NCBI GenBank assembly: GCA_017483425.1
Contig: JAFUWM010000052.1
Span: 1-11,539 of the forward strand
Reading direction: 5' to 3'
Length of the DNA stretch: 11,539 nucleotides
From: Lachnospiraceae bacterium
GTDB taxonomy: Bacteria; Bacillota; Clostridia; Lachnospirales; Lachnospiraceae
In this document: positions 1 through 6,307 of the stretch, one piece after another
Layout of the letters: each line of letters opens with the position of its first letter
How positions within the stretch are numbered: the first letter of the stretch is position 1
Notes under the pieces: generated by a model
The model's input: the letters and a program-made list of their open reading frames with translations, nothing else
Database searches by the model: none
What the model was told of the DNA's origin: nothing
Program-made: the position numbers and the translations under genes

Positions 1-464
1 GAAGTCTTGATGTAGTCGGCACCCGACTTTGTCACGATATCACACATGCGCACTGTCTCATCATCGGTCAGAAGACAGGTTTCGATTATGACCTTCAGTA
101 TCTTTCCCTCTGAAGCTGCCCTGATCTGCTTTATCTCGTCAAGCACATACTCGTCATTGCCGGCCTTAAGCTCGCCGATATTTATGACCATGTCCACCTC
201 ATCAGCTCCGTTTACTATGGCATCCTTTGTTTCATATACCTTGGATGCCGTAGTATGCGTGCCGTTCGGAAAGCCTATGACAGTACAGAGCTTTACCTCA
301 TCTCCTGCATAATCCTTTGCCCTCTTGATGAAACAGGGAGATATGCACACCGAAGCCGTGTGATACTTCTTTGCATCATCAAGTATCACCTTCACATCCT
401 CCCATGTGCTCTCTTGCTTTAATAATGTATGATCGCATTTTGACAATATTTCTTTGATATCCAT
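1..464 (-). CDS. deoC: Deoxyribose-phosphate aldolase DeoC (3' end beyond window)
   Basis: DeoC cleaves 2-deoxyribose 5-phosphate into acetaldehyde and glyceraldehyde 3-phosphate, the last step of deoxynucleoside catabolism in the cytoplasm. The first 154 residues are present and the reading frame is open to the window edge. Recognisable family motifs are GFPNGTHTT (about 64-72), GADEVDMVINIG (86-97, with Asp91 at the catalytic Asp position) and LKVIIET (123-129), where Lys124 matches the Schiff-base lysine. The second active-site lysine (the KTSTGK motif) falls just past the edge. The ATG start follows AAAGGAGG at 8 bases. It lies 15 bases after the stop of the permease gene, so it is co-transcribed with the nucleoside importer and would use the sugar released from imported deoxynucleosides. 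Identification is firm; only the C-terminus is unseen. Confidence 0.96.
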   Translation of the reverse strand, partial: MDIKEILSKCDHTLLKQESTWEDVKVILDDAKKYHTASVCISPCFIKRAKDYAGDEVKLCTVIGFPNGTHTTASKVYETKDAIVNGADEVDMVINIGELKAGNDEYVLDEIKQIRAASEGKILKVIIETCLLTDDETVRMCDIVTKSGADYIKT

Positions 465-479
465 TTTATTTTCCTCCTT

Positions 480-1466
480 TTACCTTGATCCCTTATCATA
501 GGGTATGCCTTCCGCCTTAGGCGCCTGCGAGTGCTTTGATGTGAATATCAGCACTATCATGGTAACGATATAAGGCAGCATCTGATACAGCGACGACTGA
601 TCCTTCATGCCCTCAAACTTGGGCAGGAAAGGGATCGATGAATTGTACGCCGCTATAACCTTGAACAGCGCGAAAAATACGGCAGAACCGAGTATCTGTA
701 CGGGCTTCCAGTTGCCAAAGATCATGACGGCAAGCGCAAGGAAGCCGTACCCGCCTACGCTTGAATTAAAGCCCGATCCGACGGCTATCGTGTATGCTAT
801 GCCCCCGATGCCTCCTAAAAATCCCGAGATCAGGACCCCGGCGTATCTCATACGGTAAACATTGATACCCACAGAATCCGCCGCCTGAGGATGCTCGCCG
901 CAGGCTCTTAGGCGAAGTCCGAACTTTGTCTTGTACATAAGTATCCACGCCGCAAAGAACAGCACTATCGCTATCGGTGTCGTCAGATAAAAATACTTGA
1001 ATATCAGCATATCCCAGAAGCCTTTTCCGGGCTCCAGACCGAAAGTCTCCTGCGTGATGCGGATCCAGCTCGGTATCTGGATCGTGGTAAGTCCCTGCCC
1101 CTGTACTGCCCATGTCACAACAACCGCGAAAGCGGGGGCGAAAGTATTAAGCGCCGTACCGCCTATGGTCTGGTCAGCTTTCAGGTTTATCGCCGCAAAC
1201 GCGAGAAGCAGGGAAAAAACCATCCCTGTCACCGCCGCCACTATTATCGCCACGAGCATCGAAAGCTGCGGGTGTTCCCGTCCGAAGCCGCTTGTGTCAA
1301 AGGCCTGCAGAGTAAAGCATGCACATAGGGCACCTATCACCATTATTCCCTCCAGAGCAAGGTTTATAACTCCCGAATGCTCCGAGTACATACCGCCGAG
1401 CGCCACAAGCATCAGCGGCACCGCAAAGACGATAGTGAGTGAGATTATATTCGCAAGTATGTTCAT
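480..1466 (-). CDS. Nucleoside ABC importer permease 2 (NupQ/RnsD-like)
   Basis: A 328-residue polytopic membrane protein of the LivH/M-like permease family (BPD_transp_2), one of two permeases of a BmpA-type nucleoside importer. It starts directly with a hydrophobic helix (LANIISLTIVFAVPLMLVAL). It carries the family pattern SGVINLALEGIM at about 31-42 and the cytoplasmic coupling segment LRLRACGEHPQAADSVGIN around 180-200, which contacts the ATPase. About eight to ten membrane segments are apparent. Length fits Bacillus YufQ/NupQ (about 320 residues). The start overlaps the preceding permease stop in an ATGA junction and has AAGGAGGTG upstream, indicating translational coupling. Substrate is inferred from family and the linked deoC gene; exact nucleoside specificity cannot be read from sequence. 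Confidence 0.92.
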   Translation of the reverse strand: MNILANIISLTIVFAVPLMLVALGGMYSEHSGVINLALEGIMVIGALCACFTLQAFDTSGFGREHPQLSMLVAIIVAAVTGMVFSLLLAFAAINLKADQTIGGTALNTFAPAFAVVVTWAVQGQGLTTIQIPSWIRITQETFGLEPGKGFWDMLIFKYFYLTTPIAIVLFFAAWILMYKTKFGLRLRACGEHPQAADSVGINVYRMRYAGVLISGFLGGIGGIAYTIAVGSGFNSSVGGYGFLALAVMIFGNWKPVQILGSAVFFALFKVIAAYNSSIPFLPKFEGMKDQSSLYQMLPYIVTMIVLIFTSKHSQAPKAEGIPYDKGSR

Positions 1467-2569
1467 TCCTGCACCTCCTTTTCACTCTTTCCCTTAAGGA
1501 GCTTCGTGATGAATCCTTTCATGAGAAGCGCAAATGCTGCCAGATAGATGATGACGGCTATGATGATATCGGTCGACTCGGATGAGAAATTAGGCTGCAT
1601 CGCCGAGCCGCCGACCTGTATATAGCTTATAAAAAGCGATGAGAATATGGTTCCTATGGGGTTGGAGTTCGCGAGCAGGGCAACGGGGATACCGTTAAAG
1701 CCCATGGCAAGTGTCTTCTTTTCAAGTACATACTGTATCGTGCCCGCGAGATAATAAAGGCCGCCTCCGAGTCCGGACAGCGCGCCGGCTATTATCATTG
1801 ATGATACGATATTGCGGTTGGCGTTTATTCCCGCATATCTGGCGGATTCCTTATTATATCCGCAGGCCTTGAGCTCGTATCCGAAGGTTGTCTTTTCCAG
1901 TATGAACCAGCAGATTATCGCAACTATTATCGCGATAAATACGCTTATATTGATCCAGCTCGAATTACCGAAAAGCCTGTCAAGACCTCCCTTGGGTATA
2001 ACGGCCCCGGGATTTGCCTGGGAAAGCGCCGCCGTCCTGTCGGAATTGCTCGCGCCCCATGCCGAAGCAAGCATTATCGGCATATTCGCAAGCATCAGAT
2101 TCACGAGATACATTCCGATCCAGTTAAACATGATCGACGTGATGACCTCATTCACGTTAAAGAGAGCCTTGAAAAGACCGGGGAATATACCCCAGACGGC
2201 TCCGCCTATGAATGACATGATAAGACACACCCACCACGGAAGCTGGAAAGCTATCGCTCCGAGGAGAGCGCAGAAAGCTCCTATCGTATACTGCCCGGTA
2301 GCTCCGATATTGAACATGCCTGTCTTGAACGCAAACCCCACGGACAGACCGCACAGCATCAGCGGGGCGGACTGGTAAAGCACCTTGCCGAACTGGTCAA
2401 GGGAAGAAAAGCCCGTCGTAAGCATTGCGTTTATTCCTATTCCCGCCTTTGAAGGATTGAGTATGAACAGAAGGATCGCGCCAAACAGAAGTCCCACCGC
2501 TATCGAGATGATCGAAGCAAGGATGGTGATGAACATCTGGTTTTCCGCAAGAGGTTTCTTTTGCTTCAT
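1463..2569 (-). CDS. Nucleoside ABC importer permease 1 (NupP/RnsC-like)
   Basis: A 368-residue membrane permease that would pair with the downstream permease to form the channel of a nucleoside ABC importer. A short cytoplasmic N-terminus (MKQKKPLAENQ) precedes the first helix at about 13-37. The family motif FNIGATGQ is at 86-93, and the ATPase-contact loop ELKACGYNKESARYAGIN is around 232-250, the same pattern as in the partner permease. The C-terminus is a charged tail. Length matches Bacillus YufP/NupP. The gene overlaps the ATPase stop codon in an ATGA junction and has GGAGG 7 bases upstream of its ATG, so the importer subunits are likely translationally coupled and made in fixed ratio. 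Family assignment is strong; the transported nucleoside is inferred from family and gene context. Confidence 0.92.
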   Translation of the reverse strand: MKQKKPLAENQMFITILASIISIAVGLLFGAILLFILNPSKAGIGINAMLTTGFSSLDQFGKVLYQSAPLMLCGLSVGFAFKTGMFNIGATGQYTIGAFCALLGAIAFQLPWWVCLIMSFIGGAVWGIFPGLFKALFNVNEVITSIMFNWIGMYLVNLMLANMPIMLASAWGASNSDRTAALSQANPGAVIPKGGLDRLFGNSSWINISVFIAIIVAIICWFILEKTTFGYELKACGYNKESARYAGINANRNIVSSMIIAGALSGLGGGLYYLAGTIQYVLEKKTLAMGFNGIPVALLANSNPIGTIFSSLFISYIQVGGSAMQPNFSSESTDIIIAVIIYLAAFALLMKGFITKLLKGKSEKEVQE

Positions 2570-4104
2570 GATGCCGCCTCCTTCCTGTCCCGTCTCTTTG
2601 CTCCGGCCATGTAGAGTCCGAGCTCTTCCATCGCAACGGAATCAAAGTCTCCGACGATCTCACCTTCATAAATAACGAGTATCCGGTCTGAAAGCGACCT
2701 TACCTCATCAAGCTCCAGTGAAATAAGCAGCACCGCACGGCCTTTATCCCTCTCAGCGACGAGCTGATTGTGTATATATTCGATAGCGCCGACATCAAGC
2801 CCCCTCGTCGGCTGCACCGCGACAAGAAGCTGCGGATCCTTGTCTATTTCACGGGCGATTATGGCTTTCTGCTGGTTTCCTCCAGACATAGACCTTGCGA
2901 TGGTCACCGGCCCCTGCCCCGACCGCACGTCAAACCGCTCGATAAGTCCCTCCGCATACTTTCTGACCTCACCGCTCTTTATCACGCCATGATTCTGAAA
3001 CTGAGGCTCCCAGTACCGCTGCAGCACCATATTCTGCTCCAGCGTATAGTCAAGCACAAGTCCGTGTTTATGCCTGTCCTCGGGTATATGGCTCATACCC
3101 GCTTTGCTTCTATCCCTTATGGAAGCATGGGTTATATCCTTGCCGCAGAGCTCTATCGTGCCGCCCTTCAGGGGTTCAAGCCCCGTAAGTCCGTAGACGA
3201 GCTCCGTCTGTCCATTGCCCTCGATCCCGGCAATACAGACTATCTCGCCCGCATGCACGTCAAAGCTTATGCCTTTTACCGCGTTATTATTATGCGACTT
3301 GCTCGCCACTACCATGTCCTTCACGGAAAGTATGATATCCCCGACGGTCTTTGACTTTTTTTCCACCTCAAACTCGACATCCCTGCCGACCATCATGCGG
3401 GACAGCTCTTCCCTTGAGGTATCGGCGATATTCACGGTTCCCATGTATTTGCCCTTGCGGAGCACCGAGCAGCGATCCGCCACGGCCATGATCTCAGAGA
3501 GCTTATGGGTAATGAAGAGTATGCTCTTGCCTTCTTTCTTGAAGCCTCTCATGATCTCCATGAGCTCGTTGATCTCCTGCGGTGTGAGCACGGCCGTCGG
3601 CTCGTCAAAGATAAGTATCTCATTGTCGCGGTAGAGCATCTTGAGAATCTCGACCCTCTGCTGCATACCTACCGAGATATCCGATACATAGGCTTCCGGA
3701 TCGACTTTCAACCCGTACTTTTCGGAGAGCGCCATGACCTTCTTTCTGGCCTCGTCTTTCTGAAGGAAGCCATGCTTCGTATCCTCCACGCCGAGTATGA
3801 TGTTATCCAGCACGGTAAAGCATTCCACAAGCTTGAAATGCTGATGCACCATACCTATACCCAGTCTGTTTGCGTCATTGGGATCTTTGACCTGAACCTC
3901 TTTGCCGTCCTTTTTGATAGTCCCCTGCTCGGCCTGATACAGACCGAAGAGTACACTCATCAGCGTAGACTTGCCTGCCCCGTTTTCCCCAAGCAATGCA
4001 TGTATCTCGCCCCTTTTAAGCTGCAGCGTGATATCATCATTCGCCTTGATGCCCGGGAATTCCTTAGTGATATGGAGCATCTCTATCACATAATCCTCAG
4101 CCAC
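2566..4104 (-). CDS. Nucleoside ABC importer ATP-binding protein (NupO/RnsA-like)
   Basis: A double-nucleotide-binding-domain ATPase (512 residues) that powers the two permeases encoded downstream. The first domain is complete: Walker A GENGAGKST (39-47), Q-loop Gln88, signature SVGMQQR (144-150, the usual variant of this family) and Walker B EILIFDEP (162-169). The second domain has the degenerate Walker A GIEGNGQTE, signature SGGNQQK and VAVQPTRGLDVGA in place of a normal Walker B, as is typical of the RbsA/YufO type. I chose the GTG at 4104 because GGGGGAGG lies 6 bases before it and the resulting protein starts at the usual place. The in-frame ATG 27 codons upstream lacks an RBS, lies upstream of the predicted start of transcription, and would add residues unlike the family. 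No substrate-binding lipoprotein (BmpA/NupN) gene precedes it here. Confidence 0.94.
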   Translation of the reverse strand: MAEDYVIEMLHITKEFPGIKANDDITLQLKRGEIHALLGENGAGKSTLMSVLFGLYQAEQGTIKKDGKEVQVKDPNDANRLGIGMVHQHFKLVECFTVLDNIILGVEDTKHGFLQKDEARKKVMALSEKYGLKVDPEAYVSDISVGMQQRVEILKMLYRDNEILIFDEPTAVLTPQEINELMEIMRGFKKEGKSILFITHKLSEIMAVADRCSVLRKGKYMGTVNIADTSREELSRMMVGRDVEFEVEKKSKTVGDIILSVKDMVVASKSHNNNAVKGISFDVHAGEIVCIAGIEGNGQTELVYGLTGLEPLKGGTIELCGKDITHASIRDRSKAGMSHIPEDRHKHGLVLDYTLEQNMVLQRYWEPQFQNHGVIKSGEVRKYAEGLIERFDVRSGQGPVTIARSMSGGNQQKAIIAREIDKDPQLLVAVQPTRGLDVGAIEYIHNQLVAERDKGRAVLLISLELDEVRSLSDRILVIYEGEIVGDFDSVAMEELGLYMAGAKRRDRKEAAS

Positions 4105-4151
4105 CTTATACCTCCCCCATTTGTTATTGTAATTAAACACAATACTCTTAT

Positions 4152-4180
4152 ATTTTACTTCAAAACAGGCTTTCAGTAAA
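4152..4180 (-). promoter_or_regulatory. Probable sigma-A promoter of the nucleoside importer operon
   Basis: On the minus strand, a TTTACT -35 box (4175-4180) and a TAAAAT -10 box (4152-4157) are 17 bases apart. Transcription would begin near 4144, giving a leader of about 40 bases before the GTG start. The -35 box begins only a few bases beyond the T-tract of the aqpZ terminator, so the operon has its own promoter and is insulated from aqpZ. The leader is too short for a riboswitch. Box matches are by eye. Confidence 0.6.
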
Positions 4181-4183
4181 TCC

Positions 4184-4218
4184 AAAAAAAGACCGCCGGA
4201 TGAATACTCCCGACGGTC
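4184..4218 (-). terminator. Rho-independent terminator of aqpZ
   Basis: On the minus strand, a 9-bp stem (GACCGTCGG pairing with CCGGCGGTC, one G-T wobble) closes a 10-base loop and is followed by seven T residues. It begins 28 bases after the aqpZ stop codon, a standard intrinsic terminator arrangement. Confidence 0.9.
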
Positions 4219-4246
4219 ATCATTACTTTGTTCAGATAATGGTTTC

Positions 4247-4933
4247 TCAAGACTCGAGTCCCTTGTATGTGCAGGCTGCTATGGCTGCGCCTACGAGCGG
4301 ACCCGCTATAAACACCCAAAGGCTTGCTATGGGAGCCGTATTTCCGTTTATTGCCGCAAATACCGCAGGGGCTATGCTTCTCGCGGGGTTCACGCTTGTG
4401 CCTGTGAGCCCTATGCCGAATATATGCACAAAGGTAAGAGTCAGACCTATCACGAGCCCGCCGAATGAACCGTGGCCTGCCTTTTCCGATGTAACTCCCA
4501 GGATCGTAAGCACGAAAATAAATGTAAGGACTATCTCAACAATGAGTCCGGCAACGGGACTTCCATTCACCCCCGCAAGTCCGTTCGCACCGAAGCCTCC
4601 TGTCATATCGGTTACATTTCCCGATGCGAATATGATCGCGAGCAGAGCCGATCCAACAAAGGCTCCTATGACCTGTGATACGATATACCCGATCAGATCC
4701 CTGGAATCGATCCCACCTTTCATAAACACCGCAAGCGACACTGCCGGGTTAATGTGGCATCCCGAAATATTGCCTATGCAATAAGCCTCAGCCACGATCG
4801 ACAGTCCGAAAGCCAGAGCCGTGAGCAGATAACCCGCGCCGTTTGCAGCATCACATCCGACAAGCATTGCCGTACCGCATCCCATGAGCACGAGCACGCA
4901 AGTTCCGATTCCTTCAGCGATATACTTCTTCAT
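4247..4933 (-). CDS. aqpZ: Aquaporin Z-like water channel
   Basis: A 228-residue MIP-family channel with six membrane helices and two half-helices carrying NPA boxes at 62-64 (CHINPAVS) and 182-184 (TSVNPARS). The selectivity-filter residues can be placed by alignment to E. coli AqpZ: Phe42, His170, Thr179 and Arg185. This Phe-His-Thr-Arg set is that of strict water channels, not glycerol facilitators, and the length (E. coli AqpZ 231 residues) agrees. Start: CAGGAGGG lies about 7 bases before the ATG of MKKYIAEGIG. An in-frame ATG 8 codons upstream would put the RBS inside the gene and was rejected. It is a monocistronic unit with its own promoter and terminator and is not obviously linked to nucleoside uptake. 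Confidence in water specificity is high but untested. Confidence 0.93.
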   Translation of the reverse strand: MKKYIAEGIGTCVLVLMGCGTAMLVGCDAANGAGYLLTALAFGLSIVAEAYCIGNISGCHINPAVSLAVFMKGGIDSRDLIGYIVSQVIGAFVGSALLAIIFASGNVTDMTGGFGANGLAGVNGSPVAGLIVEIVLTFIFVLTILGVTSEKAGHGSFGGLVIGLTLTFVHIFGIGLTGTSVNPARSIAPAVFAAINGNTAPIASLWVFIAGPLVGAAIAACTYKGLES

Positions 4934-4968
4934 ACGTTTCACCCTCCTGAAAATCATAAATTTAGGAT

Positions 4969-4998
4969 ATTATCGCACATAGTGAGGTTAAAATACAA
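4969..4998 (-). promoter_or_regulatory. Probable aqpZ promoter with extended -10
   Basis: On the minus strand, TTGTAT (4993-4998) and GATAAT (4969-4974) are 18 bases apart. The -10 box is preceded by TGC, an extended -10 pattern. The predicted start of transcription lies about 30 bases before the aqpZ ATG. Identified by eye. Confidence 0.5.
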
Positions 4999-5122
4999 TT
5001 TTCGATAATAATCAATATATCTGGTGATGGTGACTGCTTGACTTCCGATACAATATGGGATGTTAAGGTTACTAAGTCCACCCCAAATAGTAAAAACACG
5101 TTGCAGATACTTATGTATTATA
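4999..5122. other. AT-rich spacer between aqpZ promoter and lipoprotein stub
   Basis: No convincing gene, terminator or repeat was found here. A 63-codon minus-strand frame covers it, but it has no RBS and no recognisable sequence. If the upstream lipoprotein leader is a truncated gene, this is where its lost remainder and any partner genes would have been, but no trace of homologous coding is visible in any frame. Confidence 0.4.
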
Positions 5123-5224
5123 TTATGGGGAAACACTTGAAGCACTTTCCGAACAACCCGTTATCATGGAGCATAGTGCAATAAATATAGCAACGCACAT
5201 AGCTATTTTAGTTCTTTTGATCAT
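5123..5224 (-). CDS. 33-residue lipoprotein leader, probable truncated lipoprotein
   Basis: A short frame with a strong RBS (CAGGAGGG, about 9 bases before ATG). It encodes a complete bacterial lipoprotein signal: positive N-terminus MIKRTKIAM, hydrophobic core CVAIFIALCSM and lipobox ITGC with the lipidated Cys at 24. It then has only SESASSVSP before a TAA stop. It begins 28 bases after the TetR-family gene stop, in the same direction, so it is probably co-transcribed. In clostridia such TetR genes often precede a lipoprotein-anchored membrane-fusion protein of an RND or MacAB-like efflux operon. I infer this is the 5' stub of such a gene after a deletion. A functional short lipopeptide is the less likely alternative. 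Codon-level evidence is good, function unknown. Confidence 0.55.
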   Translation of the reverse strand: MIKRTKIAMCVAIFIALCSMITGCSESASSVSP

Positions 5225-5252
5225 GATCACAACCCTCCTGTTAATATTTATT

Positions 5253-5933
5253 TTAATGTGACTGTCGGAGCTTTCCGGATATATCCTTAAAGCTGCAAAA
5301 ATGACTCATGAGCATTTCTTTCTGTAAAGTCAGTTCCTTTTCAGCGTCAAAACCCTTCTCCGGATGATATATGAGTCCGACGGCATAACGTGTCACCACT
5401 GCAAGCATCAGATGCAATGATGTTGAAAACATTTCTTCCTCCGGAATGTCCGTGCGGACTGTATTGTCCTGTTTAGCCTTTTCGTATAGAATATGAAATT
5501 CATGAACTAGATTCTCTATCATTCTCTGATAAGGTAAAAGAAATCTGGTATCTACATTCTCCGATTGTATATATACATTGAATAGCTGGTTAAAACGAAG
5601 CATATCTTTATTCCTTCTATATATCTCCAGAAAAGAATCCAGATAGAATAACAGCATTTCTCTTGCGGTCATCTCGTCATAGTTCTCATTCCCCCTGCGC
5701 TCCCGATACTCCTCTATAACCTTCGTCCACTTCCACGTGGAAACCGCGATCACAAGCTGTGGCTTAGAATCATAATACCGAAGCAGTGTCCTTTTTCCGC
5801 AGCCTGCCTCTTGCGCAATTTCTTCCAGCGTTACTGATGTAATACTATTTTCCGTAAAAAGACGGTACGCGGCATCAAGCATCTTTTCGCGCCGGTCTGC
5901 CATATTTGCATGGTCTAATTCAGGATCTCTCAT
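5253..5933 (-). CDS. TetR/AcrR-family transcriptional regulator
   Basis: A 226-residue regulator with the TetR N-terminal helix-turn-helix at about 12-60: REKMLDAAYRLFTENSI, then TLEEIAQEAGCGKRTLLRYY, then DSKPQLV. The helical C-terminal ligand-binding region (about 85-215) is not conserved enough to name a ligand. TetR proteins are usually dimeric repressors released by a small molecule, often controlling efflux. The ATG used here gives a leader of about 39 bases from the predicted promoter; AGGA lies 11 bases upstream, a rather long spacing. Met11 (MADRREK) is a possible alternative start but has no RBS. A palindrome over the likely start of transcription points to autorepression. The only downstream partner is the 33-residue lipoprotein leader, so the regulated transporter appears missing. 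Confidence 0.88.
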   Translation of the reverse strand: MRDPELDHANMADRREKMLDAAYRLFTENSITSVTLEEIAQEAGCGKRTLLRYYDSKPQLVIAVSTWKWTKVIEEYRERRGNENYDEMTAREMLLFYLDSFLEIYRRNKDMLRFNQLFNVYIQSENVDTRFLLPYQRMIENLVHEFHILYEKAKQDNTVRTDIPEEEMFSTSLHLMLAVVTRYAVGLIYHPEKGFDAEKELTLQKEMLMSHFCSFKDISGKLRQSH

Positions 5934-5955
5934 AATCTTACAATTCCTATCATTT

Positions 5956-5972
5956 TGACACTTTCGGTGTCA
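5956..5972. promoter_or_regulatory. Palindromic operator TGACAC-N5-GTGTCA
   Basis: A perfect 6-bp inverted repeat with a 5-base spacer (TGACACTTTCGGTGTCA on the plus strand). It lies 6 bases downstream of the predicted -10 box of the TetR-family gene, so it covers the start of transcription. Size, symmetry and place fit a TetR dimer site used for autorepression. The assignment to this regulator is inference from position. Confidence 0.7.
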
Positions 5973-5978
5973 TTTTTA

Positions 5979-6007
5979 ACTGTACATCTATTGCGGGGCA
6001 ATGTCAA
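5979..6007 (-). promoter_or_regulatory. Promoter of the TetR-family gene
   Basis: On the minus strand there is a perfect TTGACA -35 box (6002-6007), a 17-base spacer and a TACAGT -10 box (5979-5984, four of six matches). The adjacent palindrome at 5956-5972 would block initiation when bound. Confidence 0.7.
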
Positions 6008-6092
6008 TATTTGGATTCCGCAAGAAACGAATTAAACATCACCGGATTTTCCTCCGGATCCATGTCGAACGTCAGTGTCTATCTTGACAAGA

Positions 6093-6138
6093 AGTATAAA
6101 TAGTTCATAAAAGTATAAAGACTATAAAGAGTATAAAG
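6093..6138. repeat. 9-bp tandem repeats, AGTATAAAG type
   Basis: Three head-to-tail 9-mers, AGTATAAAG (6112-6120), ACTATAAAG (6121-6129) and AGTATAAAG (6130-6138), are preceded by a further copy, AGTATAAAT (6093-6101). Copies differ by one base. They lie 170 to 215 bases upstream of the nucleotidyltransferase cassette. They could be binding sites for a regulator or simply replication slippage. Confidence 0.7.
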
Positions 6139-6177
6139 AGGCATGTATTATTTCCGATGATCATGCACGGCTCGTAT

Positions 6178-6195
6178 TGATCTGTGCTGAGATCA
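6178..6195. repeat. Inverted repeat TGATCT-N6-AGATCA
   Basis: Perfect 6-bp arms around GTGCTG, located about 50 bases upstream of the -35 box of the cassette promoter. No T-tract follows. It may be an operator or chance. Confidence 0.45.
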
Positions 6196-6245
6196 TTGTG
6201 ACAGGATTTCCCGGGTACTATCAATTGTTTCTCTGCGCCTTTGAA

Positions 6246-6274
6246 TTGAATTTGATCAAGGGATGAAGTATAAT
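6246..6274 (+). promoter_or_regulatory. Promoter of the nucleotidyltransferase cassette
   Basis: A TTGAAT -35 box (6246-6251), a 17-base spacer and a consensus TATAAT -10 box (6269-6274). Transcription would start near 6281, about 26 bases before the first cassette ATG. This is the best-matching plus-strand promoter in the window. Confidence 0.7.
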
Positions 6275-6307
6275 TACCCTACAATATGATAAAATATTTG
6301 GATATAG

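Larger units (their letters stand above)
6008..6307. other. Divergent intergenic region between TetR gene and plus-strand cassette
   Basis: Three hundred bases without a convincing gene. It holds a small hairpin (CCGGA/TCCGG, 6042-6057), a run of AGTATAAA-type repeats (6093-6138), a TGATCT-N6-AGATCA inverted repeat (6178-6195) and a strong plus-strand promoter (6246-6274). A possible second, weaker plus-strand promoter is TTGACA at 6084-6089 with CATAAA at 6106-6111. The hairpin has no T-tract on either side and is not a terminator. Two very short frames at the left end are discussed under findings. Confidence 0.5.

Noticed and set aside
3505..4179. 224-codon plus-strand frame opposite the ABC ATPase
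   Set aside because: Lies wholly opposite conserved ATPase motifs and has no family features; a shadow of the real gene and its leader.
4105..4185. 27-codon N-terminal extension of the ABC ATPase from an upstream ATG
   Set aside because: No RBS before that ATG, extension unlike the family, and it would start upstream of the predicted transcription start; the GTG at 4104 has an ideal RBS.
4954..5145. 63-codon minus-strand frame upstream of aqpZ
   Set aside because: No RBS, no recognisable sequence, covers the aqpZ promoter and overlaps the lipoprotein leader in another frame.
6042..6057. CCGGA/TCCGG hairpin as a terminator
   Set aside because: Only 5 bp of stem and no T-tract on either strand.
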